A stretch of DNA of 17,545 nt from assembly GCA_050247075.1 (NCBI GenBank), contig JBFWUW010000105.1:1-17545 (forward strand). The letters are read 5' to 3'. Position numbers and translations under genes: made by a program. This document shows positions 7,005 to 14,870 of this stretch, one piece after another. The notes under the pieces are model-generated. The model had not been told where the DNA came from. It ran no database searches and was given only the letters and a program-made list of their open reading frames with translations. The stretch is from JBFWUW01 sp050247075 (GTDB lineage Bacteria; Planctomycetota; Planctomycetia; Pirellulales; JBFWUW01). Position 1 is the stretch's first letter; each line of letters begins with the position of its first letter.

Positions 7005-8303
7005 CTAGTCTCTCACCCTCATCCTTACGCTGCGGGTTTTGACGCAGCCTAGCCGGTCGATCTCGTGGGTGGCGGCCTGCACGGCCCCTTCGGTGGTGAG
7101 GTGGGTCATAATCACCAGCGGTACCATGTCGGCCGCGCTGCTATCGGCGGAGTGCTGGATGACCGACCGAATGGAGACGCCCTGTCGGCCCAAAGCTCCG
7201 GTGATCTCCGACATCACCCCCGGCCGGTCTTGCACATCAAACCGCAGATAGAACCGGCCCGGCACCTTGGCATGGTCGCGCTGGGCCACGCGGGGATCGC
7301 TCTTGGACCATAGTTCCAGCGTCCGAAAAGTAATTGCCGTGCGGCCCACGACCGTATCAATCATGTCGGCCGCCACCGCCGAAGCGGTCGGCATGGCCCC
7401 CGCCCCTTGGCCGTGGTAGAAGACTGGTCCCACCGCGTCGCCCACCACCTGAATGGCATTGAACGCGCCGCGAACCTCGGCCAGTGGCGTCCCTCGCCGC
7501 ACCAGCGTGGGCGAGACGTGCAATTCCAGCCCTTCTGGCACCAGTTCCGCCACCGCGAGCAGCTTGATGCGGTACCCCAACTGCGCCGCGAAGCGAATGT
7601 CCGAAATATCGAGCGTGTCGATCCCCCGCCGGGGAATCTCCCGCCATGGCGCTCGCGCGCCAAACGCCAGATGGGCCAAGATCGCCAGCTTTTGCACGGC
7701 GTCGCTGCCATCCACGTCCATCGTTGGGTCGGCCTCGGCAAAGCCCAAACGCTGGGCTTCGGCCAGGGCTTCGGCATAGGTCCAGCCCCGTTCCTCCATC
7801 TGTGTCAGAATAAAGTTGCTGGTCCCGTTGAGAATGGCGTGCAGCGACGTCACCTGGTTGGCCGACAGGCAAGTGCTGATATTGGCGATAATCGGGATTC
7901 CACCCGCCACGGCCGCCTCGAAGGCGATCGAACGGCCCAACTCGCGTGCCCGGTCGAACAGTTCCGGCCCATGCTCGGCCAGCAGCGCCTTGTTGGCCGT
8001 GATGACATCCTTGCCGCTTTCCAACAGCTTTAGCATGATCGTGCGGGCTGGCTCCAGGCCGCCCACTAAATGGGCCGCGGCCTTGATCTCTGGGTCGCGG
8101 GTGACACGCTCCAAGTCGTCCGTAAGTAGCCCCTGGGGCAATTCTATATCGCGCTTTTTGTGAACGTCGCGGATGACGACTCGCTCGATCCACAACACCC
8201 GGCCGGCATGCCTGGCCGTGCGGTCGCCGTGGTCCAACAGCAGCCGGCAAACCCCCGTGCCAACCGTACCCATGCCAATGATGGCAACCTTGGTTTTTTC
8301 CAT
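7005..8303 (-). CDS. hom: Homoserine dehydrogenase
   Basis: NAD(P)H-dependent reduction of aspartate semialdehyde to homoserine, at the branch to threonine and methionine. The 432-residue protein has the Rossmann loop GMGTVGTGV (10-18), TANKALLAEHG with Lys105, FEAAVAGGIPII (128-139), the substrate loop GFAEADPTMDVDGSDAVQKL with the catalytic-type Lys205, and a C-terminal ACT domain (about 350-430, FDVQDRPGVMSEITGALG). The ACT domain predicts threonine feedback control. The length matches the standard ACT-containing form. ATG 8303 begins directly at the fold; no Shine-Dalgarno site is visible. It is the first gene of the minus-strand group hom, mutase-like, lysC. A 6-base-stem hairpin GTCCGG/CCGGAC (8365-8370 with 8381-8386) lies about 65 bases upstream of the start. 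I found no convincing promoter. Confidence 0.96.
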   Translation of the reverse strand: MEKTKVAIIGMGTVGTGVCRLLLDHGDRTARHAGRVLWIERVVIRDVHKKRDIELPQGLLTDDLERVTRDPEIKAAAHLVGGLEPARTIMLKLLESGKDVITANKALLAEHGPELFDRARELGRSIAFEAAVAGGIPIIANISTCLSANQVTSLHAILNGTSNFILTQMEERGWTYAEALAEAQRLGFAEADPTMDVDGSDAVQKLAILAHLAFGARAPWREIPRRGIDTLDISDIRFAAQLGYRIKLLAVAELVPEGLELHVSPTLVRRGTPLAEVRGAFNAIQVVGDAVGPVFYHGQGAGAMPTASAVAADMIDTVVGRTAITFRTLELWSKSDPRVAQRDHAKVPGRFYLRFDVQDRPGVMSEITGALGRQGVSIRSVIQHSADSSAADMVPLVIMTHLTTEGAVQAATHEIDRLGCVKTRSVRMRVRD

Positions 8304-8571
8304 GCGGACCAGGCGAATTTAAAAAGGGGCCAAAGCTAAAGGCAAACAGACCACGGAGCAACCCGTCCGGCCTGCTTCTACCGGACACGAAACAAGATCG
8401 GCCATGCCGTTGGCGGCAAATAGCCATGCTAGCGGGCAGAACGCCTATCAGAACCTGCCTGCCCATCGTAGGCCGGGCCGCGCAGAGTCGTCAAGAACGC
8501 CAGCCACAAAGGCTGTCCTCGCCGATCAACGCCACGCCCTACGCTTCCAAAAAACCGTGGTCGCCGGGGGT
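8304..8571. other. Intergenic region upstream of hom
   Basis: About 270 bases between the hom start and the tRNA-Ile promoter. Apart from the perfect hairpin GTCCGG-10 bases-CCGGAC at 8365-8386 I see nothing recognisable. No T-box or lysine-riboswitch landmarks were apparent by eye. A minus-strand frame of 142 codons covering 8429-8857 is the antisense of the tRNA and is not a gene. Confidence 0.4.
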
Positions 8572-8599
8572 TTGACACCGCGCGCGCGGCCCCTAAAAT
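8572..8599 (+). promoter_or_regulatory. Near-consensus sigma70 promoter of tRNA-Ile
   Basis: A perfect TTGACA (8572-8577) is followed after 16 bases by TAAAAT (8594-8599, 5/6 to TATAAT). Expected transcription start is about 8606, leaving a leader of about 75 bases before the tRNA. The bases after the -10 (agcc) are not strongly GC-rich. Confidence 0.75.
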
Positions 8600-8680
8600 A
8601 GCCTTCTTCCGGATTGGCCAGGTTCTGGAGGGTGCATGGTGTCTTCCGACGCATGTCTTCCCGCTTAACCGCCCAGTCGC

Positions 8681-8754
8681 GGGCACATAGCTCAGTTGGT
8701 TAGAGCGCAGCCCTGATAAGGCTGAGGTCCCAAGTTCGAATCTTGGTGTGCCCA
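8681..8754 (+). tRNA. tRNA-Ile (GAU anticodon)
   Basis: A 74-base cloverleaf. Acceptor GGGCACA pairs with TGTGCCC plus discriminator A. The D arm is GCTC/GAGC, the anticodon arm CAGCC-CTGATAA-GGCTG with GAT at 8715-8717, and the T arm CCAAG-TTCGAAT-CTTGG. CCA is not encoded. It stands alone, not in an rRNA spacer where tRNA-Ile(GAU) often lies. It has its own strong promoter and no obvious T-rich terminator downstream. Confidence 0.96.
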
Positions 8755-9124
8755 TTCGGTGTAAGCTCTTTTGAAGGAAGCGTTTGTGTTGCTTGCAACT
8801 GCGCGCTAGGGCGAACATAAAGTCAAGGAATGATATTCTGTTTTTGAGCTTCGCCAAATCGTCGCGGTAGCTTTCTCGTCGGCGGTGGTTAGCAAGCGGG
8901 TATTTTCAGCCAGGCCGATATCGAAAACGGCCCCAAGTCGGGGCAAGCAATGTTGTTCGCATTCCAACGCGGTTTAGGGAAGCGGCGCGAGCGCACTCAC
9001 GGCAAGAACCACGAGACTTTCGTCCCAAGTCCGTAGCGCGGGTCCACCTGGAAAACGGTTCAAAGAAGTGCTAAAGTTTTAAAGGCTCCGCGCTTTCGGC
9101 CACACGACCTCGAAGAAACTGGCT
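8755..9124. other. Intergenic region between tRNA-Ile and yebC
   Basis: About 370 bases with no gene I can support. A short perfect stem GCCCC-AAGTC-GGGGC lies at 8930-8944 without a following T-run, so it is a weak terminator candidate at best. A sigma70-like pair TTGCAA (8793-8798), 17 bases, CATAAA (8816-8821) could start a yebC transcript with a long leader. Both are weak. Confidence 0.35.
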
Positions 9125-9847
9125 ATGGGAAGAAGTTTCGAAAACCGCAAGAACTCCATCTTCAAGACGGCGGCTCAAAAATCCAAGCTGTACTCGAAGT
9201 ATGGTACGCAGTTGTACGTCATGGCCAAAAATGGCGTTGCGGACCCCGACCTGAACCCAGGCTTGCGCAGCCTGATTGAAAAAGCCAAGCGCGACCAGGT
9301 TCCGGCCCACGTCATCGAAAAGGCGCTCGACAAAGCCCGCGGTACGGGTGGCGAGGACTTTGTTTCGGCCCGCTACGAGGGGTTTGGGCCGGGGGGATCG
9401 TTGGTCATCGTCGACTGTTTGACGGATAACAACCAGCGAACGATTTCCGAAGTCCGCAATTGCTTTACCAAGACCGGTTCCAAGTTGGGGGCAAGCGGTT
9501 CGGTCGCTCTGTGGTTTGACCAGTTGGCAATTCTGTCCTTCAAAGGGGACAACGAGGAACAACTGCTGGAGGCCATGATGTCCGCCGACGTCAACATTGA
9601 CGACATCGAGAGCAAGGATGGCCACATGACGGTCTTTGCGCCACCCAGCGAATTCTTCAAAGCCAAAACGGCGTTGTTGCAAGCATTTCCGGGGATTGAG
9701 TTGGAAGTCCAGGAAATCAGCTTCCTTCCCCAGTCCAGCAAGACCTTGGGGCCTGACGACCTGCCCATGTTTCAAAAGTTCATGACGATGCTGAACGATT
9801 GCGAGGATGTGCAGGACATCTATCACAACGTCAACTTGTCGGGCTGA
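9125..9847 (+). CDS. yebC: YebC/PmpR/TACO1 family protein
   Basis: Family members were first described as DNA-binding transcriptional regulators; more recent work links them to relieving ribosome stalling at proline-rich stretches. Cytosolic. The 240-residue protein has normal length and family landmarks: a basic N-terminus MGRSFENRK, the helical domain ending HVIEKALDKARG (62-73), RYEGFGPGG (83-91), LTDNNQRTISEVR (99-111), GSKLGASGSVALWFD (118-132) and a C-terminal VYHN-like IYHNV. The MGR start and lack of a W-anchored HSKW motif place it nearer the YeeN-type branch. ATG 9125 gives the family's usual N-terminus. The Shine-Dalgarno site is weak. It converges on the exported hydrolase 23 bases downstream; no neighbour such as ruvC is nearby. 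Confidence 0.93.
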   Translation: MGRSFENRKNSIFKTAAQKSKLYSKYGTQLYVMAKNGVADPDLNPGLRSLIEKAKRDQVPAHVIEKALDKARGTGGEDFVSARYEGFGPGGSLVIVDCLTDNNQRTISEVRNCFTKTGSKLGASGSVALWFDQLAILSFKGDNEEQLLEAMMSADVNIDDIESKDGHMTVFAPPSEFFKAKTALLQAFPGIELEVQEISFLPQSSKTLGPDDLPMFQKFMTMLNDCEDVQDIYHNVNLSG

Positions 9848-9870
9848 ACCGAGCGGAGCACGAGTTGTGC

Positions 9871-10752
9871 TTATTTTCCGCCAATCAACGGGTCCAAGAA
9901 CTTAAAGAACTCTTGCGTCGCCGGATCATCTGGCTGGCCGAGGTCGTCATTCAGGCGCCCGTGGTTGCTATCTTGCTTTCCGTAGGACGTGGCAGGGATG
10001 TTGGCTTCCTTCAGCACGGTTTCCAGTCGTCGTGCTTGGGCGGCGGTATCGGGGTTGCCGGGAAAGTAGAGCAGCAAGAAAGGCGGAATCGACTTGCCTG
10101 GCGCTACGTGCGTCACGGCCGAGAAATCGACGTGCTTTTCGGGATCGTTGCCGAACTTCTGCCGATGGCCGAAGGTAAACATCTTGCCGCCGTAGAGCGT
10201 CTGCCGGTGTTCCGCCGTCATGATGATCTTGGGAATATCGTAGGTGTCGCCGTCTACCGGCACGCAACCCTTGAGCACGTCCATCGGCACGCCTTGCTCC
10301 TTCAAGTAACGACCGTCCGTACACAGCAAGGCCGCCAATTGCGCACCGGCGGAATGTCCGCCCACAAAGATGCGCGTGGGGTCTCCTCCATGCTTGGCAA
10401 TGTTCTTATGCACCCAGCCCAATGCCGCCGCGACATCGCGGGTTAGCACATCCATCTCCACGCTGGGCAACAAGCGGTAGTTGGTGGAAACGAAGACGAA
10501 CCCGCGGTCCACCAGCACCTTGGGCTTCAGCCCGACGTCGCTCTTGTCGCCGGCCTGCCACCCGCCGCCATGAATCCAAAACATCACCGGCCGCTTTTCG
10601 CCGGTCCCCTTTTCAGGCGAGTAGATATCCAGCACTTGGCGCTCGTGGCCCTTCTCCAAGTAAGGAATGTCCGCCGTGCGCACCTGGGCCAATGCGGCGT
10701 TGGCGGAAACGAGCAGCGATAACGCGAGGAAGCCGATGCGATGGATGTTCAT
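9871..10752 (-). CDS. Exported alpha/beta hydrolase, esterase/lipase type
   Basis: Predicted serine carboxylic-ester hydrolase of the hormone-sensitive-lipase / BD-FAE-like group. The 293-residue protein begins with a signal peptide (MNIHRIGFLALSLLVSANAALAQ, likely cleaved near residue 22). It then shows the oxyanion motif HGGGW (61-65), the nucleophile elbow GHSAG (132-136, Ser134), a probable acid near Asp235 (PGNPD) and catalytic His264 (SNHGRLND). The frame is open to 10845, but ATG 10752 places the signal peptide correctly, so I chose it. No Shine-Dalgarno site is visible. Similar proteins in planctomycetes often act on esterified polysaccharides, but the substrate cannot be read from the sequence. 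The fold and export are well supported. Confidence 0.88.
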   Translation of the reverse strand: MNIHRIGFLALSLLVSANAALAQVRTADIPYLEKGHERQVLDIYSPEKGTGEKRPVMFWIHGGGWQAGDKSDVGLKPKVLVDRGFVFVSTNYRLLPSVEMDVLTRDVAAALGWVHKNIAKHGGDPTRIFVGGHSAGAQLAALLCTDGRYLKEQGVPMDVLKGCVPVDGDTYDIPKIIMTAEHRQTLYGGKMFTFGHRQKFGNDPEKHVDFSAVTHVAPGKSIPPFLLLYFPGNPDTAAQARRLETVLKEANIPATSYGKQDSNHGRLNDDLGQPDDPATQEFFKFLDPLIGGK

Positions 10753-11117
10753 GGGGGATGCTTGTTCTGGAGTATGGAAATCGACCTGGCGCTGGTGGCA
10801 CGCGGATATCATTCTAATCACATGTCGCGGGGGCGCTGCAAGCAAATAGCGAAGAAAGCCGCGTCCGTGTGGCGGACAACATCAAATAAAACGCCGAACG
10901 AAAAGTGATCTTCACGCAAAGGCGCGAAGGCCGCGGTCCCGCAAACCGAGTCGTTAGTCGGCTTGACCAAATTGCCGTCGGGCCATTATTCTCAACAGAC
11001 ATGAGCAACACGCTGTTGCTCCCTCTCGCACAATCGCTGTGCATGTCCTGGCGCTCTTCGTCGGACTCGCCGTCATCGGATCGGCATTTTCTTTTACCAT
11101 TCACGCATTGAGTCCGT
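10753..11117. other. Divergent intergenic region between hydrolase and ATP-grasp gene
   Basis: About 365 bases without a supported gene. It contains a short hairpin GTCCG-tgtgg-CGGAC (10863-10877) and an 8-base periodic motif CGCAAAGG, CGCGAAGG (10915-10930). The minus-strand frame across 10814-11143 has no recognisable similarity and a biased composition; I treat it as chance. Confidence 0.4.
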
Positions 11118-11936
11118 ATGCCAACACTACTTTTGTCACGCACCTGTCAACCTGAATCGGATCGTTTGGCCATCATCGCCAATGTGGCGAGATGGCATCA
11201 CCAATGGCTTGGCCGCCGCAACGTTCCGACGCAACTACACGGCAACGATTTCGGCCTGTATGCCGAAACTGATACTGCGCTTCGCGTATCGCAACAGCAT
11301 CAACTCGCCTTGATTGAACCATCGTTTGATCTCTTGGCACATTTGCCTTTCAAATTTACGCGACGCGAAATCAAGTACATGACACTCGGGGATGCACTGC
11401 GAATTCGCGATCGCTCATTCATCAAGCCCGCCGACTGCACAAATAAAGCGTTCGATGCCGCTGTATGGAACGCCGGAAAATACATTCTCTGTGCGGATGA
11501 TTTGTCCCGTGAGACGCCCGTCTTGGTATCCGAGCCCGTTTCTTGGGATGTAGAATACCGCGTAATCGTGTTGGAGCGAAACGTGATTACCTATTCGCCC
11601 TACATCCGTGGCGGCTGGCTCGCCAGGGATCAGGATGATCGATGGCCCTGCCCAAAAGAAGAGGCCGCCGGCTTATTGTCGCTTTGCGAAATGCTACTCG
11701 CGGATGATTCCGTGTCGCTTCCGCCGGTGTTCACGCTTGACATCGGGATCATCGAAGATCGGGGTTGCGCAGTGATAGAGTTCAATCCTGTCTGGTGCGC
11801 GGGGTTGCTTGGCTGTGACCTTTCCAAGATGCTTCCGGTGTTTCATCGTGCATGTCGGCGGCGCAGCGAACTAACTGATGCCGATGCCGCATGGGTCGTC
11901 GATCGTGCCGCCAGGCAATCGAGAACAAATCGGTGA
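11118..11936 (+). CDS. ATP-grasp domain protein, R2K clade
   Basis: ATP-grasp enzymes ligate a carboxylate to an amine or thiol via an acyl-phosphate. The R2K clade is little studied and has been proposed to modify or tag peptides, often in mobile or phage settings. The 272-residue protein shows FIKPA (101-105, a nucleotide-contacting lysine), WDVEYRVIV (143-151, the clade's arginine), an alternate loop ending SPYIRGGW (160-167), Asp208 in FTLDIG, and the metal-binding EFNP (221-224) followed by AGLLGCD. The N-terminal about 90 residues have the pre-ATP-grasp character. An in-frame TGA lies 9 bases before the ATG, so 11118 is the earliest ATG start; no Shine-Dalgarno site is visible. Codon use looks less GC-biased than in neighbours. 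It is an orphan, flanked by about 365 non-coding bases on each side. Assignment is by motif, function unknown. Confidence 0.75.
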   Translation: MPTLLLSRTCQPESDRLAIIANVARWHHQWLGRRNVPTQLHGNDFGLYAETDTALRVSQQHQLALIEPSFDLLAHLPFKFTRREIKYMTLGDALRIRDRSFIKPADCTNKAFDAAVWNAGKYILCADDLSRETPVLVSEPVSWDVEYRVIVLERNVITYSPYIRGGWLARDQDDRWPCPKEEAAGLLSLCEMLLADDSVSLPPVFTLDIGIIEDRGCAVIEFNPVWCAGLLGCDLSKMLPVFHRACRRRSELTDADAAWVVDRAARQSRTNR

Positions 11937-12305
11937 ACGGAAGCGGGCAACTTGCCGGCTGTTCAAGACCAACTCCTTCGTCTACAGCAATCTGTTGGTC
12001 GTAATTGTTACTTTCGGTCGGCCCCACTACCCCAAGCCTTACGCCCCGCTCACCCCGATACCTATCCTGCTTCCAAAGTTCACTTGAATTCCGCCCCGAT
12101 TGTTCAAGCGTTAGGTAAAATCTTGTATGGTGAACCGCAGCCAGGTGATTAGAATCGTGGTTAAGTCGGCCATTGCGGCCTGATTCGCCGTGAGTCGACG
12201 CGCCGCCCACTCGCCAGGTTGGCTGTTGGCAAATCAAGACAGATCGCCCAACACAAACGGCCTGTTCATCCGCTTACAAATGAACTCTTCCTGAGGAATC
12301 TTCCC
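11937..12305. other. Intergenic region between ATP-grasp gene and Gfo/Idh/MocA gene
   Basis: About 370 bases. Apart from the ribosome binding site at 12293-12298 I see nothing firm. No terminator with a T-run follows the ATP-grasp stop, and no promoter with acceptable spacing was found. The open frame preceding the oxidoreductase from 12219 has no similarity to the family. Confidence 0.4.
12293..12298 (+). promoter_or_regulatory. Ribosome binding site deciding the Gfo/Idh/MocA start
   Basis: GAGGAA sits 7 bases before ATG 12306, which directly precedes the twin-arginine signal. This rules out the earlier in-frame ATG at 12219. Confidence 0.65.
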
Positions 12306-13676
12306 ATGCCCGCCTCTCACCAAACTTCACGGCGTCGGTTTCTTCAGACCGTGGCCGCCGCGGGCACGGCGGGCGTGCTGCTGCCGTCCGGGCGGCGGGC
12401 TTACGGCTTTGAGTCATCGAACGACCGGCCCGTCTTCGCGACGATCGGCCTGCGCAACCAGGGTTGGGCGATTACCAGCAAGTCGTTTGGCTTTGCCGAT
12501 TTCGTAGCGCTGGCCGATGTTGATGCCAAGGTGCTGGCGGAGAATGTCGAGAAAGTGGAAAAGGCCCAAGGAAAGAAGCCCGACGCCTACAAGGATTACC
12601 GCCAGATTCTGGACCGCCAAGACATCGACGCGGTGATGATCGCCACGCCCGACCACTGGCATACCAAGATCGCCATCGAGGCGATGAAGGCCGGCAAGGA
12701 TGTCTACTGCGAAAAGCCGCTCACGCTGACCATTGATGAAGGCAAGCTTATCGAGCAGGCGGTCCAGCAGACTGGCCGGGTGTTTCAGGTCGGCACGATG
12801 CAGCGGACTGAGATCGACCAACGCTTTTTGCTGGCGATCGCGCTCATCCGCAACGGCCGCATCGGAACGGTCCGCAAAGTGACCTGCGGCATCGACAGTA
12901 TGGAGTCCTCGCCGGTGATTCCGACGGCCGCCGTGCCAGACGGGCTGGATTGGGACTTCTGGCTTGGCCCGGCACCCCAGGTTCCTTATCGGGCGCTGCC
13001 GGAGCTTCGGCAAGGCTACGGCGGCGGGGTACCGCTTTACAGTAATTGCCACTACTCGTTCCGCAACTGGCACGAATACTCCGGCGGAAAACTTACCGAC
13101 TGGGGAGCCCATCACGTCGATATCGCCTGCTGGGCCTTGGGTGCCACGGAAACCGGTCCCAGCAAGATCACGCCCGTCGAGTACAAATTACCGGTCGAGT
13201 ACAAGGACGGAAATCCGGTGCCGGACGACCAGTACAACGCGGCGACCCAGTTCACCATTCGCGCCGCCATGCCTAACGACGTGGAGCTAATCATCACCAG
13301 CGCGGGTGACAACGGAATCTTGTTTGAGGGTACGGAAGGCCGCTTCTTCGTCAACCGCGGCAAGATCACCGGCAAGCCGGTCGAGGATCTTAAGGAAAAC
13401 CCACTGCCAGACGGGGCAATTGAAGCCGTCTACGGGGGCAAGGTCAGCGCCAACCACACCGCGAACTTCATCGAAGGAATGCAGTCGCGGAAGCAGCCGA
13501 TTTCCGATGTCTGGTCGCACAACCGGATGTTGGAGATCTGCCATCTCTCGAACATCGCCATGCGCCTCGGGCGAGAACTGCAGTGGGATCCGGCCAAGCG
13601 GGAAATCATCGGCGACACACAGGCGAACGCCTTTCTGAAGCGCGAAAACCGTAAGGGGTTCGAGATCAACTCATAA
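12306..13676 (+). CDS. Tat-exported Gfo/Idh/MocA family oxidoreductase
   Basis: NAD(P)-dependent sugar or polyol dehydrogenase family, expanded in planctomycetes. The 456-residue protein starts with a twin-arginine signal (SRRRFLQTVAAAGTAGVLLP, 8-27), implying folding with cofactor and export across the cytoplasmic membrane. The Rossmann region follows (PVFATIGLRNQGW, 42-54), with a degenerate GxGxxG usual in this exported subgroup, then MIATPDHWH (111-119), the family's catalytic-lysine motif CEKPLT (135-140) and GAHHVDIACWALG in the C-terminal domain. Start chosen from the ribosome binding site and Tat signal. It converges on the GHSHAG protein 54 bases downstream. No neighbour identifies the substrate, which I cannot assign. 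Confidence 0.9.
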   Translation: MPASHQTSRRRFLQTVAAAGTAGVLLPSGRRAYGFESSNDRPVFATIGLRNQGWAITSKSFGFADFVALADVDAKVLAENVEKVEKAQGKKPDAYKDYRQILDRQDIDAVMIATPDHWHTKIAIEAMKAGKDVYCEKPLTLTIDEGKLIEQAVQQTGRVFQVGTMQRTEIDQRFLLAIALIRNGRIGTVRKVTCGIDSMESSPVIPTAAVPDGLDWDFWLGPAPQVPYRALPELRQGYGGGVPLYSNCHYSFRNWHEYSGGKLTDWGAHHVDIACWALGATETGPSKITPVEYKLPVEYKDGNPVPDDQYNAATQFTIRAAMPNDVELIITSAGDNGILFEGTEGRFFVNRGKITGKPVEDLKENPLPDGAIEAVYGGKVSANHTANFIEGMQSRKQPISDVWSHNRMLEICHLSNIAMRLGRELQWDPAKREIIGDTQANAFLKRENRKGFEINS

Positions 13677-13730
13677 ATGGCGATTCCATCGCCGATGCCA
13701 GCAGGACTGTTCTCCGATGGCGACAATCCA

Positions 13731-14870
13731 CTATCCCCCGTATAGCCGCCGCACCGTCTCCTCGGCGTGAAACAGCAGCCATTCGCGCCGCGTGTAAACA
13801 GCATGGCCCGCCAGATGTTGTGAAATTGGGCTCGGCGGCTGCTGGTAGTCCACCAGCACGGTCTGGCCGACATCGGCCACGCGGCAACCCAAGGCCAATC
13901 GCTGATAAAGCTCGTGTGAGCGCAGGCCCGATTGCAGCAGTTGGTTGAACCGCCGGTCGGCCAGCCAACTCTTCCAGGCCAGTACGTTTGGCATGACGTT
14001 GGTTCCGGCGATGCCGACCTGTTGCACGAAGTCACCCCGATTGCCCGCCAGAATCGCTTCCATCGATGGCGGAAATGCCGCCCGATAATCGGGCAAGCTC
14101 GGCTGTGGCACATGATGCACCACATGCAGCAGGCGAGAACAGCCGTCCATGTTCCAAGAGTATCGTAGCGGCGTACCAAACGTCACCATATCCAGCCGTT
14201 GCCGAATGGCGGGCAGGGCCGCGCTGCGCGAAGCCGCCCTGACACGCAACCAATGCGGCGAGCCGCCCGACTTCCAGCCGGGCCAGCGATAAAATGGCCG
14301 GGCTGCCCGAAAAAAAAGCCGCAACCGATGCCGGTCGCCCGACAGCAGGTGCGTTAGCAGGGCAAACACGTTGCCGGCATGGCTATGCCCCCACAGCAGC
14401 ACCCGCCCGTCGGGCGATTGCAGCAGTTCATCCAGCAACCGCACTGCGCCGTCGGCCCGCCCCAAATGGTGGTTCTGGCCCGACCACTGAAATTGCCGCA
14501 CCGCAATTGGTTCGCCTCCCGCGGCATTCAAGCCCGCCTCCAACCGTTGGACATAGTCGGGCGGATAGTTGCCTACGTCTCCGGCCATGGCGTCGGTAAA
14601 TTGCTTGATGGCTCCCGCCAACTTTCGGGCTTGGTTGGGAAAAAACGCCTCCATCTGGCTCACCACCCCCATTACATCGCGTCCGACGAACGTGCCGTGT
14701 GCCAACAAGATGGTCCTAATTTCGGCCTGGCGCAGCGCCCTCCCAACGTCGCCCATGCGGCGCAGGTATTCGTCGCTGTCCGACGCAGGCCCACGATCGG
14801 CCCGCAACAGCGCGTACTTGCCGCACGGCTCACCATCGTAGTACGTTTGATGCCAGGCCAGTTCACTCAT
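13731..14870 (-). CDS. Uncharacterised alpha/beta-hydrolase-like protein with a GHSHAG elbow
   Basis: I do not recognise a named family. The 379-residue cytosolic protein (no signal peptide or membrane segment) has AHGTFVGRD (57-65), resembling an oxyanion-hole strand-loop. It also has VLLWGHSHAGNVFALL (157-172), a lipase-type nucleophile elbow with Ser163. VTFGTPLRYSW further on resembles the strand and GTP turn seen after the elbow in lipases. A lipase- or acyl-ester-hydrolase-like fold is therefore likely. The acid and histidine cannot be placed with confidence. Its ATG overlaps the last 8 bases of the EamA gene (ATGAGTGA), so it is probably translationally coupled, and the start is secure. 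A role on something moved by that transporter is possible but unproven. Confidence 0.7.
   Translation of the reverse strand: MSELAWHQTYYDGEPCGKYALLRADRGPASDSDEYLRRMGDVGRALRQAEIRTILLAHGTFVGRDVMGVVSQMEAFFPNQARKLAGAIKQFTDAMAGDVGNYPPDYVQRLEAGLNAAGGEPIAVRQFQWSGQNHHLGRADGAVRLLDELLQSPDGRVLLWGHSHAGNVFALLTHLLSGDRHRLRLFFRAARPFYRWPGWKSGGSPHWLRVRAASRSAALPAIRQRLDMVTFGTPLRYSWNMDGCSRLLHVVHHVPQPSLPDYRAAFPPSMEAILAGNRGDFVQQVGIAGTNVMPNVLAWKSWLADRRFNQLLQSGLRSHELYQRLALGCRVADVGQTVLVDYQQPPSPISQHLAGHAVYTRREWLLFHAEETVRRLYGG

Noticed and set aside
8429..8857. Minus-strand 142-codon frame containing GTPRFELGTSALSGLRSNQLSYVP
   Set aside because: This peptide is the antisense reading of the tRNA-Ile gene, a common false protein in databases.
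8930..8944. GCCCC-AAGTC-GGGGC as a terminator for tRNA-Ile
   Set aside because: Only a 5-base stem, about 175 bases after the tRNA, and no T-run follows.
10814..11143. Minus-strand 109-codon frame between the hydrolase and the ATP-grasp gene
   Set aside because: No domain, no ribosome binding site, and it spans an 8-base periodic motif; most likely non-coding.
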